Below, piece after piece: positions 1-7,802 of a DNA stretch of 64,000 nt; the stretch's first letter is position 1; each line of letters opens with the position of its first letter. A program made the translations under genes and the position numbers. This stretch comes from Luteimonas sp. FCS-9 (lineage in GTDB: Bacteria; Pseudomonadota; Gammaproteobacteria; Xanthomonadales; Xanthomonadaceae). The notes under the pieces were generated by a model. The model searched no databases and had not been told where the DNA came from. It saw nothing but the letters and a program-made list of their open reading frames with translations. Location of the stretch: NCBI RefSeq assembly GCF_001014645.1, contig NZ_LASZ01000004.1, positions 62,001 to 126,000 of the forward strand, read 5' to 3'.

Positions 1-614
1 TGCGCTGGAACAACCCGTTCCTGACGAAGAAGAAGGTGTCCTTGCGCGTGCGCAACTTCGAGAGCGGACGGCTGAAGGTCAACGAGCTCGACGGCAGCCC
101 GATCGAGATCGCGGCGGTCATCGTCTGGCGGGTGGTCGATTCTGCCGAGGCGGTGTTCAACGTCGACAACTACGAGAGCTTCGTGCACATCCAGTCGGAG
201 GCCGCGCTGCGCGCGATGGCCACCAGCTACCCCTACGACCAGCACGAGGACGGGCAGATCTCGCTGCGCAGCCACCCGGCGGAGATCTCCGACCGGCTCA
301 AGGAGCACCTCGACGAGCGCCTGGCCGCGGCCGGCGTGGACGTGCTCGAGGCACGCATCAGCCACCTGGCGTACGCGCCGGAGATCGCGCAGGCGATGCT
401 GCAGCGGCAGCAGGCCAACGCGGTGATCGCGGCGCGCACGCGGATCGTCGCCGGCGCGGTCGGCATGGTGGAAATGGCGTTGTCCGAGCTGCAGAAGAGC
501 GGCGTGGTCCAGCTCGACGAGGAGCGGCGCGCAGCGATGGTCAGCAACCTGCTGGTCGTGCTGTGCGCCGACCGCGGCACGCAGCCGGTGGTCAACACCG
601 GCTCGCTGTACTGA
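1..614 (+). CDS. SPFH/Band 7 domain protein, 5' end outside window
   Basis: The reading frame is open from the first complete codon at base 3, so the start lies upstream and only the last 203 residues are visible. The segment has the SPFH (stomatin/prohibitin/flotillin) pattern: a beta-rich stretch with an IVWRVVD motif, then a long helical tail rich in Ala, Gln, Glu and Arg ([16 protein letters not shown]). SPFH proteins oligomerise on membranes and organise microdomains or membrane proteases; that role here is inferred from the family. The N-terminal membrane anchor cannot be seen. The stop overlaps the next start (TGATG), so the gene begins a tightly coupled row of five. Confidence 0.8.
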   Translation, partial: RWNNPFLTKKKVSLRVRNFESGRLKVNELDGSPIEIAAVIVWRVVDSAEAVFNVDNYESFVHIQSEAALRAMATSYPYDQHEDGQISLRSHPAEISDRLKEHLDERLAAAGVDVLEARISHLAYAPEIAQAMLQRQQANAVIAARTRIVAGAVGMVEMALSELQKSGVVQLDEERRAAMVSNLLVVLCADRGTQPVVNTGSLY

Positions 615-952
615 TGGCGTCCCATCACGTCATGGCGCTGGTGTTCGCGGTGTTCGCGCTGCCGGCATTCGTGTTCGCGCGCTGGCTCGGCGACGGCCGG
701 CTGCCGCTGGCGGGCGGCAGCGGCATGACGGTGCGCGACAAGGCACTGCTCGACAGCCGGCTGGCGCGGCTGATGCGCATGGTCGGCCTCGCCACGCTGG
801 CCACCGCTGCCGGCATCGCGTCGTGGGGCGACGACGAGCGCCGGCTGTCGATCCTGGTCGTGGTCATGGTGCTCGCGGTCAACGGCCTGGCGGCGGCGTT
901 CGTCTACGTCGTCGCGAGCAGCAGGCGGCGGGCGCGCGGCGGGCGCGGGTGA
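614..952 (+). CDS. Small two-helix membrane protein
   Basis: The product is 112 residues with no recognised family. It has an N-terminal hydrophobic segment (about residues 5-22, [20 protein letters not shown]), a polar middle and a second hydrophobic region split over about residues 57-70 and 80-103, ending in an Arg-rich tail ([10 protein letters not shown]). I chose the ATG at 614 because it overlaps the SPFH stop as TGATG, a typical translational-coupling arrangement; an upstream in-frame start at 563 would lie inside the SPFH gene. A partner role for the SPFH protein in the membrane is plausible from position only. Confidence 0.65.
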   Translation: MASHHVMALVFAVFALPAFVFARWLGDGRLPLAGGSGMTVRDKALLDSRLARLMRMVGLATLATAAGIASWGDDERRLSILVVVMVLAVNGLAAAFVYVVASSRRRARGGRG

Positions 953-1158
953 GCGCCCGCAAGGCCTATCCGCTGCGCATCGACGCCGCGATCCTCGCGG
1001 CGGTGCAGCGCTGGGCCGACGACGAACTGCGCAGCGCCAATGCGCAGATCGAATATGTCCTGCGCGACGCGTTGCGCCGTGCGGGCCGGCTGCCGCCGCC
1101 CACTGCACCCGACGCCGATCCGACCCCATCCACATCCGCAGGAGCATCCGATGACTGA
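949..1158 (+). CDS. Arc-like ribbon-helix-helix DNA-binding protein
   Basis: The product is 69 residues. [19 protein letters not shown] followed by [18 protein letters not shown] matches the Arc/MetJ ribbon-helix-helix layout: one beta strand that pairs in a dimer to contact DNA, then two helices. The last 25 residues are Pro/Ala/Asp-rich and look disordered. Translation likely starts at the GTG at 949, which overlaps the previous stop (GTGA). Proteins of this class are small repressors or antitoxins, but no recognisable toxin lies beside it. Its place between membrane proteins suggests it may autoregulate the row; that is inference. Confidence 0.7.
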   Translation: MSARKAYPLRIDAAILAAVQRWADDELRSANAQIEYVLRDALRRAGRLPPPTAPDADPTPSTSAGASDD

Positions 1159-1327
1159 GCGCTGGCACTACAAGGTGCAGGAGATCAAACCGGGCATGTT
1201 CGGCCTCAAGGCCGGTGTCGTCGAGGCCGAGCTGCAGACGCTGGGGCAGCAGGGCTGGGAGCTCGTCGACGTCGTGCAGACGGCGCCCTGGCAGCCGGTG
1301 CTGCTGTTCCTCAAGCGCCGCGCATGA
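1151..1327 (+). CDS. DUF4177 domain protein
   Basis: The product is 58 residues. The pattern [11 protein letters not shown], then a helix and [10 protein letters not shown], ending in a basic KRRA tail, is the compact fold of DUF4177, a family of unknown function. The ATG at 1151 lies eight bases inside the preceding RHH gene, and the stop overlaps the following CPBP start (ATGA), so the gene is coupled on both sides. No signal peptide is present, so it is probably cytoplasmic. Confidence 0.75.
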   Translation: MTERWHYKVQEIKPGMFGLKAGVVEAELQTLGQQGWELVDVVQTAPWQPVLLFLKRRA

Positions 1328-2145
1328 GCGCCGCTCCCGCGCCGCGCGTGCGCCAGGACCTGCGGGTGGCGGTGGCGCTGGCCGCCGCGGCCGCGCTGTC
1401 CACCGTCGCCGTGTTCCCGTACCTGATGCAGCTCGCGCCCGGCCGCGTCGCGTCGTCGCCGGTCCCGCTGCCGGCGCTGATCGCGATCCAGGCGATGCAG
1501 ATGTTCGTGCTCGCGACGCTGCTGGCGTGGGCCGGCCTGCGCATGGGCCATCGGGTCGGTCTGGGCAGCCCGTTGCTGCAACGCTGGCTCAACCGCCACG
1601 GCGCGGCACGACCGGCGCCGCTGCATCCGTGGCGCGCGGCCGGGCTCGGCGCCGCCGCCGCGGTGGCGGTGCTGGCGCTGTCGGCACTGCTCGATCCGCT
1701 GCTGCTGCCGCCGGCCAAGGTCGCGATGCAGGACGTCGACGGCGCGCGCAGCGCGCTTTACGGGCTGCTCGCCTCGTTCTACGGCGGCATCGTCGAGGAA
1801 CTGCAGTTGCGGCTGTTCCTGATGACACTGCTGGCCTGGGCCGCGACGTGGCTGCTGCGACGCGCCCGCGGCTTCGACGGCACGCTGCCGCCGGCCGCCG
1901 CGTGGCTCGCGATCCTGGGCGCGGCGCTGCTGTTCGGCGCCGGCCACCTGCCCGCGGCCGCGGCGGTGTGGGACCTCGATGCCGGCGTCGTGGCGCGGAC
2001 GGTGCTGCTCAACGCGATCGCCGGCATCGCCTTCGGCTGGCTGTACTGGAAGCGCGGACTGGAGATGGCGATCGTGGCGCACTTCGCCGCCGATCTGGTG
2101 CTGCACGTGCTGATGCCGCTGCTGACGCCGCAGACGGTCCTTTGA
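1324..2145 (+). CDS. CPBP family intramembrane metalloprotease
   Basis: The product is 273 residues with about six to seven hydrophobic helices. The three CPBP (CaaX protease/bacteriocin-processing, Abi) motifs are present: EE at 158-159 followed by Arg163, a FGAGH motif ending at His208, and HFAAD at 253-257. These residues form the intramembrane zinc site in the family. Bacterial members cut or bind membrane substrates, and the substrate here is unknown. The start overlaps the DUF4177 stop, which makes this the last gene of the five-gene row with the SPFH protein. Confidence 0.85.
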   Translation: MSAAPAPRVRQDLRVAVALAAAAALSTVAVFPYLMQLAPGRVASSPVPLPALIAIQAMQMFVLATLLAWAGLRMGHRVGLGSPLLQRWLNRHGAARPAPLHPWRAAGLGAAAAVAVLALSALLDPLLLPPAKVAMQDVDGARSALYGLLASFYGGIVEELQLRLFLMTLLAWAATWLLRRARGFDGTLPPAAAWLAILGAALLFGAGHLPAAAAVWDLDAGVVARTVLLNAIAGIAFGWLYWKRGLEMAIVAHFAADLVLHVLMPLLTPQTVL

Positions 2146-2183
2146 CCGTCGCAGTCGGCCGTGCGCGGCCGGCCGCCGGTCGC

Positions 2184-2189
2184 TAAGCT
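2184..2189 (+). promoter_or_regulatory. Candidate -10 element, leaderless spacing
   Basis: TAAGCT lies exactly six bases before the ATG of the M15 peptidase gene. A transcript starting about seven bases after it would begin at the ATG itself. No good -35 hexamer is visible at the usual distance. Confidence 0.4.
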
Positions 2190-2195
2190 GCGCCG

Positions 2196-2990
2196 ATGCC
2201 CCGCCCCGCCTCCGCCATCCTGATCAACACGCCGGACATCGAGCTGTGGCCGGCCGCGCTGCTGCGCGCCCGCGCCAATCGCGACGCCCGCGTGCTGGCG
2301 CGCGCGCAGCGTGTACTGCGCCGCAAACGCGACGGCCGCTATCTCGCCGCGCTGCTGCCCGAGGGCCTGATGCCGCTGCTGCCCGGCTGGCGCCGCACGC
2401 CCGGCGTGGACGAGGCACTGGGTCTGCTCGAGACGATGCCGTCGGGCCCGCCGTCGGCGGCGCCGGACACGCTGCCGGTCGCGCGGCTGCAGACGCGGCT
2501 CGACGGCCTGGGCATCGATGCGCACGACTACGCCGCCCGCACCGGGCTGCCCCTGGTGCCCGAGCCGGCATGGCTGGCGTTCGCCGGCGTCGACCGCTAC
2601 CGCCGCCCGCTGTGGCTCGAGGCCCGCGCGGCGCGCGCCTGGGCGCGGATGCGCGATGCGGCGCTGCGCGACGGCGTCGCGCTCGAGGCGATCTCCGGCT
2701 ACCGCAGCCACGACTACCAGTTGGGCATCTTCGAGCGCAAGCGCGCCCGCGGCCTTGCCGTGGACGCCATCCTCGCGGTCAATGCCGCGCCCGGCTACAG
2801 CGAGCACCACGCGGGCAGCGCGCTCGACATCGGCACGCCCGGCGAGCCCAGCGCCGAGGCCTCGTTCGAGGCGACGCCGGCATTCGCGTGGCTGGCGCGC
2901 CACGCCGGCGACCACGGTTTCTCGATGAGCTACCCGCGCGACAATCCCCACGGCATCGTCTACGAGCCATGGCACTGGCGCCACCGCTGA
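2196..2990 (+). CDS. D-alanyl-D-alanine carboxypeptidase-like protein, M15B (VanY) family
   Basis: The product is 264 residues. The C-terminal half (about 140-264) carries the M15B signature: SGYRS (167-171), YSEHHAGSALD with His204 and Asp211 as zinc ligands, and YEPWHW with Glu257 as likely base and His260 as third ligand. Such enzymes trim D-Ala from peptidoglycan stem peptides. The first 100 residues are an additional Arg/Leu-rich domain I do not recognise. There is no clear signal peptide, which is odd for an enzyme acting on the wall, so it may act on cytoplasmic precursors or be exported another way. Confidence 0.85.
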   Translation: MPRPASAILINTPDIELWPAALLRARANRDARVLARAQRVLRRKRDGRYLAALLPEGLMPLLPGWRRTPGVDEALGLLETMPSGPPSAAPDTLPVARLQTRLDGLGIDAHDYAARTGLPLVPEPAWLAFAGVDRYRRPLWLEARAARAWARMRDAALRDGVALEAISGYRSHDYQLGIFERKRARGLAVDAILAVNAAPGYSEHHAGSALDIGTPGEPSAEASFEATPAFAWLARHAGDHGFSMSYPRDNPHGIVYEPWHWRHR

Positions 2991-3039
2991 GCGCGCGCAG
3001 CGCCGGCGCACCGGGCGCCGTGCGCGCGGGATGCGGCCG

Positions 3040-3408
3040 TCAGCGCCGCGGCGTACGCAGCGCCGAGACCGCGTAGAGCAGCCAGCCGAGCATCGTCAGC
3101 CCGCCGCCCCAGGGGGCGAACGTCGACGGTCCGCCCAGCAGGTGGCGCGAGACGACCGCTCCTGAAAACAGCAGCGTCCCGGCCAGCAGCGCGAGCAGCG
3201 CCAGCTTGGCCAGCGGATCGCGCACGCCGCGCGCGAGCGCGGCCAGTGCGACGCCGTGCCCGAACGCGAACACTGCCGCCGACTGCAGCGCCGGCCGCGC
3301 ATCGCCCTCGACCCCGTGGCTGGCGTAGGCCGCCAGCGCGACCGCGACCCCGGCGAGCAGCGCACCCGCCGCCGCCAGTCCCGAGGCATTGCCCTCATTC
3401 CTGCGCAT
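3040..3408 (-). CDS. DUF423 family membrane protein
   Basis: The product is 122 residues with four hydrophobic helices. It has the typical DUF423 layout: an N-terminal helix ending in AYASHG, QSAAVFAFGHGVAL in the second, FSGAVVSRHLLG before the third, and PWGGGLTMLGWLLYA at the end. The family is widespread and its function is unknown. I chose the ATG at 3408 because a GGGGAAG ribosome site precedes it; the frame stays open 18 codons further up. The gene is monocistronic, behind a terminator hairpin that closes the upstream gene. Confidence 0.85.
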   Translation of the reverse strand: MRRNEGNASGLAAAGALLAGVAVALAAYASHGVEGDARPALQSAAVFAFGHGVALAALARGVRDPLAKLALLALLAGTLLFSGAVVSRHLLGGPSTFAPWGGGLTMLGWLLYAVSALRTPRR

Positions 3409-3459
3409 CACCGCTTCCCCTGTCCTGCGCGCCGTCGCGGCGCCGGCTCCCCAACGCAA

Positions 3460-3486
3460 CACGCCGCATCCAGGGGATGCGGCGTG
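3460..3486 (-). terminator. Intrinsic terminator after the SRPBCC gene
   Basis: A perfect 12-bp stem (CACGCCGCATCC with GGATGCGGCGTG) closes a three-base loop. On the minus strand it is followed by TTGCGTT. It lies 32 bases after the stop of the SRPBCC gene and before the DUF423 gene. Confidence 0.75.
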
Positions 3487-3518
3487 CGTCGGGTCTCGTC
3501 GATGTACGAAGGCGACCG

Positions 3519-4691
3519 TTACGGCTGCTGGCGCAGCGTCCAGAAGACCTCGAACTCGCCGTTCTCGGTGAACGCCGACTCGATACCGTTGCGGTAGGCC
3601 TCGTAGGGACGGTCGGTGACCTCGTAGCCCTGCGTCAGCGCCCAGGCGCGGACCGCGTTGCGGACGTTGTCGAGCTCGGCCATGAAGCCCTTGTAGTTGG
3701 CCTTGGCGACGCGGCCGCGCGGCTGGTGCACGTACTTCACCGGGCCCAGCAGCTCGAGATCCGACAGCTCGGCGGCATCGGTCGCAGGCGCTTCGACCGG
3801 AGCGGCTGCGGTCTGCTCGGCAGCGTCGCCCTCGCCTTCGCCCTCACCCTCGGCAGCGGCCGGCGCGGCCGGACCGGTACCCTTGACGCGGACCGGCAGT
3901 GCGATGTCGAACGTGTAGGTCTCGCGACCGAGCTCGGTGGTGATGATGCGCAGCGGGCCGGCGGCCTCGAGGTCGTTGGCGGCGATCGTGCGGTTGATCC
4001 ACTCCAGGTTCGCCTTCATCGAGTCCTGGATGACCTGGTTGTTGCGCTCCACCGCGCCGGCGCTGACCACCAGCAGGTTCTCGGCCGGACGGTCGACGGC
4101 GGCCAGGTCGGACAGCGAGCTGCCCTCGACGCGGTAGTCGACGTTGGGCACGGCGGCGAGCAGGTTGCCCATCTGGCCCAGGCCCAGCTTCATGTCGTCG
4201 CCGACGTTGCGGCTCACGTACAGGCCGGCGAAGCGGCCCAGCAGGTCCCAGCCATAGTCGACGTTGTAGGTCTGGGTGATCTCGATGTTGCGGTTGTTAC
4301 GGCCGGTCGGCTTCAGCGAGAAGGTCATCTTCTTGTTGTCGCCGCGCTGCGGGTTCTCCAGCGCGTAGACCACGCGGGTGTCCGGCTCGGACTCGGTGAT
4401 CTCCCAGTGGCCCTGGCCGACGCGCTCGTCCTGGGAGGTGTAGTCGACGCGGGCGCCGACGCCGGCATCCGGGCCGGAAACCTTGAGCTGGACGGCGGGG
4501 TCGTAACGGGGGATCGGCGACCAGTCCTTGAAGCGACGGACGCTGTTGATCGTGTCGAACACGATCGACTGCCGACGGTTGGTCTCGACAGATTCGGTCA
4601 ACGTGCGGCTGGACGGAAGCAGCACGGCCACCACCAGGAACAGCACGGCGACGATGACGCAAGAGATCAGCAGTTCGAGCAGACGGGTCAT
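3519..4691 (-). CDS. Membrane-anchored SRPBCC protein with C-terminal GyrI-like domain
   Basis: The product is 390 residues. It has an N-terminal membrane helix (about 5-27), a SRPBCC/polyketide cyclase-like domain (about 35-180, with FDTINSVRRFKDWSP typical of the family start), and a C-terminal part (about 190-390) resembling GyrI-like effector-binding domains. Between residues about 283 and 292 lies an acidic Glu-Gly repeat encoded by a hexanucleotide repeat, then an Ala/Pro-rich linker. The SRPBCC fold binds hydrophobic ligands; here it would face the periplasm if the helix is an uncleaved anchor. The ligand and role are unknown. The gene stands alone, downstream of the two-component pair and ended by its own hairpin. 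Confidence 0.75.
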   Translation of the reverse strand: MTRLLELLISCVIVAVLFLVVAVLLPSSRTLTESVETNRRQSIVFDTINSVRRFKDWSPIPRYDPAVQLKVSGPDAGVGARVDYTSQDERVGQGHWEITESEPDTRVVYALENPQRGDNKKMTFSLKPTGRNNRNIEITQTYNVDYGWDLLGRFAGLYVSRNVGDDMKLGLGQMGNLLAAVPNVDYRVEGSSLSDLAAVDRPAENLLVVSAGAVERNNQVIQDSMKANLEWINRTIAANDLEAAGPLRIITTELGRETYTFDIALPVRVKGTGPAAPAAAEGEGEGEGDAAEQTAAAPVEAPATDAAELSDLELLGPVKYVHQPRGRVAKANYKGFMAELDNVRNAVRAWALTQGYEVTDRPYEAYRNGIESAFTENGEFEVFWTLRQQP

Positions 4692-5001
4692 TCAGGGTTC
4701 TCCAGGACCAATTCCGGCCTGAGGCGGCACAGACCGGCAATCGTAGCAAGATTGTGTGACTGCGGGCGAGCCTGACTTGTCGTCCGATTCGCGTGCGCGA
4801 TCGCCCCGTCGCATCGCGTCTGGCGCGCCGCCCGTCCCGCCCCACGGCCGCCGGCGACACCGGTGTCGTCATGCGGCGGGCGGGACGGCCGTGCGGTCGC
4901 GCACGTCAGGCCTGCACAGGGTGAGGACGGCCGCCTGCGAGGCATCGCCTCGCGGGCGGACGAACGCCCGCCGCGCTGCGGCGGGCCGGCCATCCTGTCG
5001 A
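4692..5001. other. Gap between SRPBCC gene and duplicated regulator tail
   Basis: No coding frame with good support is seen. Bases 4692-4915 hold the upstream region of the SRPBCC gene and unremarkable GC-rich sequence. From 4916 on the sequence is the first copy of a 152-bp tandem duplication, including two hairpins (4937-4953 and 4966-4986). Confidence 0.6.
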
Positions 5002-5218
5002 TCAGACCAACTGCAGCTCGAAGGCCTTGAGCACGGCCCGGGTGCGATCGCGCACGCCGAGCTTGGACAGGGTGAGGACGCCCGGCCTGCGAGGCATCGC
5101 CTCGCGGGTGGACGAACGCCCGCCGCGCTGCGGCGGGCCGGCCATCCTGTCGATCAGACCAGCTGCAGCTCGAAGGCCTTGAGCACGGCCCGGGTGCGAT
5201 CGCGCACGCCGAGCTTGG
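4916..5218. repeat. Tandem duplication, two copies of about 152 bp
   Basis: Copy 1 (4916-5066) and copy 2 (5067-5218) differ at only about four positions and one single-base indel. Each starts with ACAGGGTGAGGACG, and the same ACAGG follows copy 2 at 5219, so a five-base microhomology borders the unit. Each copy spans the last 22 codons of the response-regulator gene, its stop and two downstream hairpins (GCGAGGC-ATC-GCCTCGC and GCCCGCCG-CGCTG-CGGCGGGC). Only copy 2 is joined to the intact gene. Confidence 0.95.
5002..5070 (-). pseudogene. Duplicated 3' end of response-regulator gene
   Basis: This remnant encodes the same last 22 residues as the regulator (LSKLGVRDRTRAVLKAFELQ plus LV) and a stop, with a silent C-to-T change relative to the functional copy. 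It has no start and no receiver domain, so it cannot make a regulator. It is a by-product of the tandem duplication. Confidence 0.85.
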
Positions 5219-5795
5219 ACAGGATGTTGGACACGTGGTTCTTGATCGTGCCCTCGGCCACGCCCAGCGAGTTGGCGATCTCCTTGTTGGAGAAGCCGCC
5301 GGCCATCAGGCGCAGGATCTCGGTCTCGCGGTCGGTCAGCGGGTCGGGCCGGTCGAGGCTGACGAACTCGTTGCGCATCTGCTCCAGGCCGGTCAGCAGG
5401 CGCTGGGTCACCGCCGGCTGCACCAGCGATCCGCCGTCGGCGACCGTGCGGATCGCGCCGACCAACTGCTCGAGCGAGACGTCCTTGAGCAGGTAGCCCT
5501 TGGCGCCCGCCTTGAGCCCCGCCAGCACGAGCTGGTCGTCGTCGAAGGTCGTCAGGATGATCGTCGGGGGCAGCGCATCGGCGCGGGCCAGCGACTGCAG
5601 CGCATCGAGCCCGGACATCGCCGGCATGCGCATGTCCATCAGCACCACGTCGGGCTTGAGACCGGGGATCAGATCGACCGCCTGCCGGCCGTCGGCGGCC
5701 TCGCCGACGACCTCGATGCCGCCGTCGAGCGCGAGCAGCGAGCGGATGCCCTGGCGGACTAGGGTCTGGTCGTCGACCAGGCAGACTCGGATCAT
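5154..5795 (-). CDS. NarL/LuxR-family response regulator
   Basis: The product is 213 residues. It has a receiver domain (about 1-120) with acidic pair Asp8-Asp9, phosphoacceptor Asp54 (VLMDMRMP) and Lys in YLLKD, then a LuxR helix-turn-helix (about 145-210; LTDRETEIL and NKEIANSLGVAEGTIKNHVS). It should bind DNA as a phosphorylated dimer, partnered by the kinase gene just upstream on the same strand. I start it at the ATG at 5795, preceded by GGGAGGCCCC; a GTG/ATG nine codons upstream is less likely. Its 3' end is the duplicated segment, so the transcript runs through hairpins. Confidence 0.92.
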   Translation of the reverse strand: MIRVCLVDDQTLVRQGIRSLLALDGGIEVVGEAADGRQAVDLIPGLKPDVVLMDMRMPAMSGLDALQSLARADALPPTIILTTFDDDQLVLAGLKAGAKGYLLKDVSLEQLVGAIRTVADGGSLVQPAVTQRLLTGLEQMRNEFVSLDRPDPLTDRETEILRLMAGGFSNKEIANSLGVAEGTIKNHVSNILSKLGVRDRTRAVLKAFELQLV

Positions 5796-5818
5796 GGGGC
5801 CTCCCATCGGATGCGGAC

Positions 5819-7033
5819 TCACGGCGGCGGGGACGCGACGGTGCGGGGTGCAGCATCGCGCAGGCGGGCATCGTCCGCCAGCGGCAGTTCCAGGCGCAGC
5901 ACGAAGCCGCTGCCCGGCGCGGTCTCGACCTGCAGGCCGCCGCCGTAGGCCGCCAGCCGCTCGCGCATGCCGGTCAGGCCGTTGCCGGCGCGCGCGCCGT
6001 CGGCGCCGCGGCCGTCGTCACGCGCGTCGAGGCGGATCGCCCCGGCGTCCTGGACGTAGCGCAGGCGCAGCAGGCCCGCGCCCGAGTGGCGCACGGCATT
6101 GGTGATGATCTCCTGGGTGCAGCGCAGCAGCACGTGCGCGCGCTCGGGATCGTCGACCAGGAACTGCTGCGGCATCTGCATGTCGATGCGCAGGCTCGGC
6201 ACGTTCTCGGCCAGCGGCAGCAGCGTGGCGCGCATGTCGATCGCGTCGTCGTCACGCAGCTGGCTGACCGCCTCGCGCACGTCGCTGAGCAGCAGCTTGG
6301 CCAGCGTCTGCGCCTGCCCCACGTGTTCCTGGGCCTGGCCGCTCGCCAGGTGGCTGGCGATCTCCAGGTTCAGGCTCAGCGCGGTCAGGTGGTGGCCCAG
6401 CAGATCGTGCAGCTCGCGCGAGATGCGCGTGCGCTCGTTGACGCGCACGCTCTCGGCCAGCAGCGCGCGCGTGGCGCGCAGTTCGGCATTGAGGCGGCGC
6501 TGCTCCTCGCGGGCCTGCGCCTGCTGCCGCGCGACCAGCCCGGTGACGAACGCGAAGCCGGTGAAGCCCACGTACAGCGCCGCCTGCAGCACCGCCTCGG
6601 CCAGGGTGAAGTCGAACCCGCGCACGTAGACCGGCACGATCACGAACTCGCAGGCCACCAGCAGCGCGACCCCGACCCACAGCGGCAGCAGCCAGGGCAA
6701 CACGCAGGCGACGACCATCAGCAGGATGCTGCCCAGGCCGCTCTGGCTGTAGTAGCTGATCGCAATCGCGCTGCCGGCCAGCACCAGCACCAACAGCCGG
6801 TCGAACAGGCCGATCCGGCGCTCGCCCAGGCCGCGCGTCAGCCAGGCGTAGCTGGTGCCGAACACCGCCCAGGCCAGCCATGAGCGCCAACTGTCGAGCA
6901 CCACGCGGGCACCGCCCTCGGCGAGCTGGTCCGCCGGCGCCAGCGACAGCATCAGCAGCGGCAGCCCGATCACCGCCCAGGTGAACAGGCCGGCGACGCG
7001 CAGCAGGCGGTTGTGGTTCAGGGTGCGCATCAT
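5819..7033 (-). CDS. Sensor histidine kinase, HisKA_3 (NarL/DesK) type
   Basis: The product is 404 residues. It has about five to six membrane helices in residues 10-170 with short loops, a coiled region (165-200), a HisKA_3 dimerisation domain with phosphorylatable His209 (RISRELHDLLGHH), and a HATPase domain with NAVRHSG and DDGRGADG. The membrane part with no large periplasmic domain resembles DesK-like kinases that sense the bilayer or an intramembrane ligand; the stimulus is unknown. The stop is 23 bases before the regulator start, so the two are an operon and almost certainly a cognate pair. Confidence 0.92.
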   Translation of the reverse strand: MMRTLNHNRLLRVAGLFTWAVIGLPLLMLSLAPADQLAEGGARVVLDSWRSWLAWAVFGTSYAWLTRGLGERRIGLFDRLLVLVLAGSAIAISYYSQSGLGSILLMVVACVLPWLLPLWVGVALLVACEFVIVPVYVRGFDFTLAEAVLQAALYVGFTGFAFVTGLVARQQAQAREEQRRLNAELRATRALLAESVRVNERTRISRELHDLLGHHLTALSLNLEIASHLASGQAQEHVGQAQTLAKLLLSDVREAVSQLRDDDAIDMRATLLPLAENVPSLRIDMQMPQQFLVDDPERAHVLLRCTQEIITNAVRHSGAGLLRLRYVQDAGAIRLDARDDGRGADGARAGNGLTGMRERLAAYGGGLQVETAPGSGFVLRLELPLADDARLRDAAPRTVASPPP

Positions 7034-7122
7034 GGCCCATGGTAGACGCGCGCGGGGCCTGGCGCCGCGGGCCTGAAGTCATGCCCGCACCCGCGCACCG
7101 CCTCGCCCGCCCGCGACGGGCA

Positions 7123-7131
7123 TGCAATAAT
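7123..7131 (+). promoter_or_regulatory. Candidate extended -10 for the GNAT-min operon
   Basis: TGCAATAAT has the TGn extension plus AATAAT, close to TATAAT, in the gap between the divergent kinase and GNAT genes. No clear -35 is seen. It would give a leader of about 70 bases. Confidence 0.35.
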
Positions 7132-7208
7132 CCGCGCTTGCGACGCACAGCGGCGGAAGCTGCCGCATGCCGTCGATTCGTGTGTCTGCCGTCTCAATGG
7201 AGTCTGGA

Positions 7209-7802
7209 ATGTCGATCGTCGTCCGCGACGTGCGCGAGCACGAGCTGGATTCCATCCTCGAACTCAACAACGCCGCCGGCCCGTCGATCCTGCCGCTGGA
7301 CGCGGCCCGCCTCCGTCGCCTGCACGACACCGCCGAATACTTCCGCGTCGCCGAGCGCGACGAGGCGATGGTTGGCTTCCTGATCGGCTTCGGCTCGGGC
7401 AGCGGCCACGACAGCAGCAACTACGCCTGGTTCGGCGCGCACTACCCCGAATTCTTCTACATCGACCGCATCGTGGTCGCCAGCCGCCGACGCGGCGGCG
7501 GCGTCGGCCGGGCGTTCTATGCCGACGTGCAGAGCTACGCCGAGGTCCGCTACCCGCTGCTGACCTGCGAGGTCTTCGTCGAGCACGACAACGATCCGGT
7601 GCGGCTGTTCCACGGCGGCTTCGGCTTCCGCGAGGTCGGCCAGCACGTCATGCCCGGCACCGACCTGCGCGCCTCGATGCTGGTCAAGGACATGTGCAGC
7701 TATCCGTGGGTGCGCGACACCTACGGCGGCCGGCTGCCCGATGCGCCGTGGCTCGGGCGCCCACGGGTGCCCACCGATGGCAGTGCCGGGGCCCGCGCCT
7801 GA
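7209..7802 (+). CDS. GNAT family N-acetyltransferase
   Basis: The product is 197 residues. It has the GNAT order: an N-terminal strand and helices, then FFYIDRIVVASRRRGGGVGRAFY (about 80-105) with the acetyl-CoA-binding R/Q-x-x-G-x-G/A-like loop, then NDPVRLFHGGFGFREVG. The substrate is unknown. The ATG at 7209 has GGAG six bases upstream; in-frame starts at 7167 and 7197 are possible. Its stop overlaps the minC start (TGATG), so the enzyme is translationally coupled to the cell-division site genes. Confidence 0.85.
   Translation: MSIVVRDVREHELDSILELNNAAGPSILPLDAARLRRLHDTAEYFRVAERDEAMVGFLIGFGSGSGHDSSNYAWFGAHYPEFFYIDRIVVASRRRGGGVGRAFYADVQSYAEVRYPLLTCEVFVEHDNDPVRLFHGGFGFREVGQHVMPGTDLRASMLVKDMCSYPWVRDTYGGRLPDAPWLGRPRVPTDGSAGARA

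Noticed and set aside
5002-5871. Minus-strand frame of 289 codons ending in the regulator tail
   Set aside because: It only picks up the duplicated 22 codons in frame after a nonsense stretch; it overlaps the real regulator in another frame.
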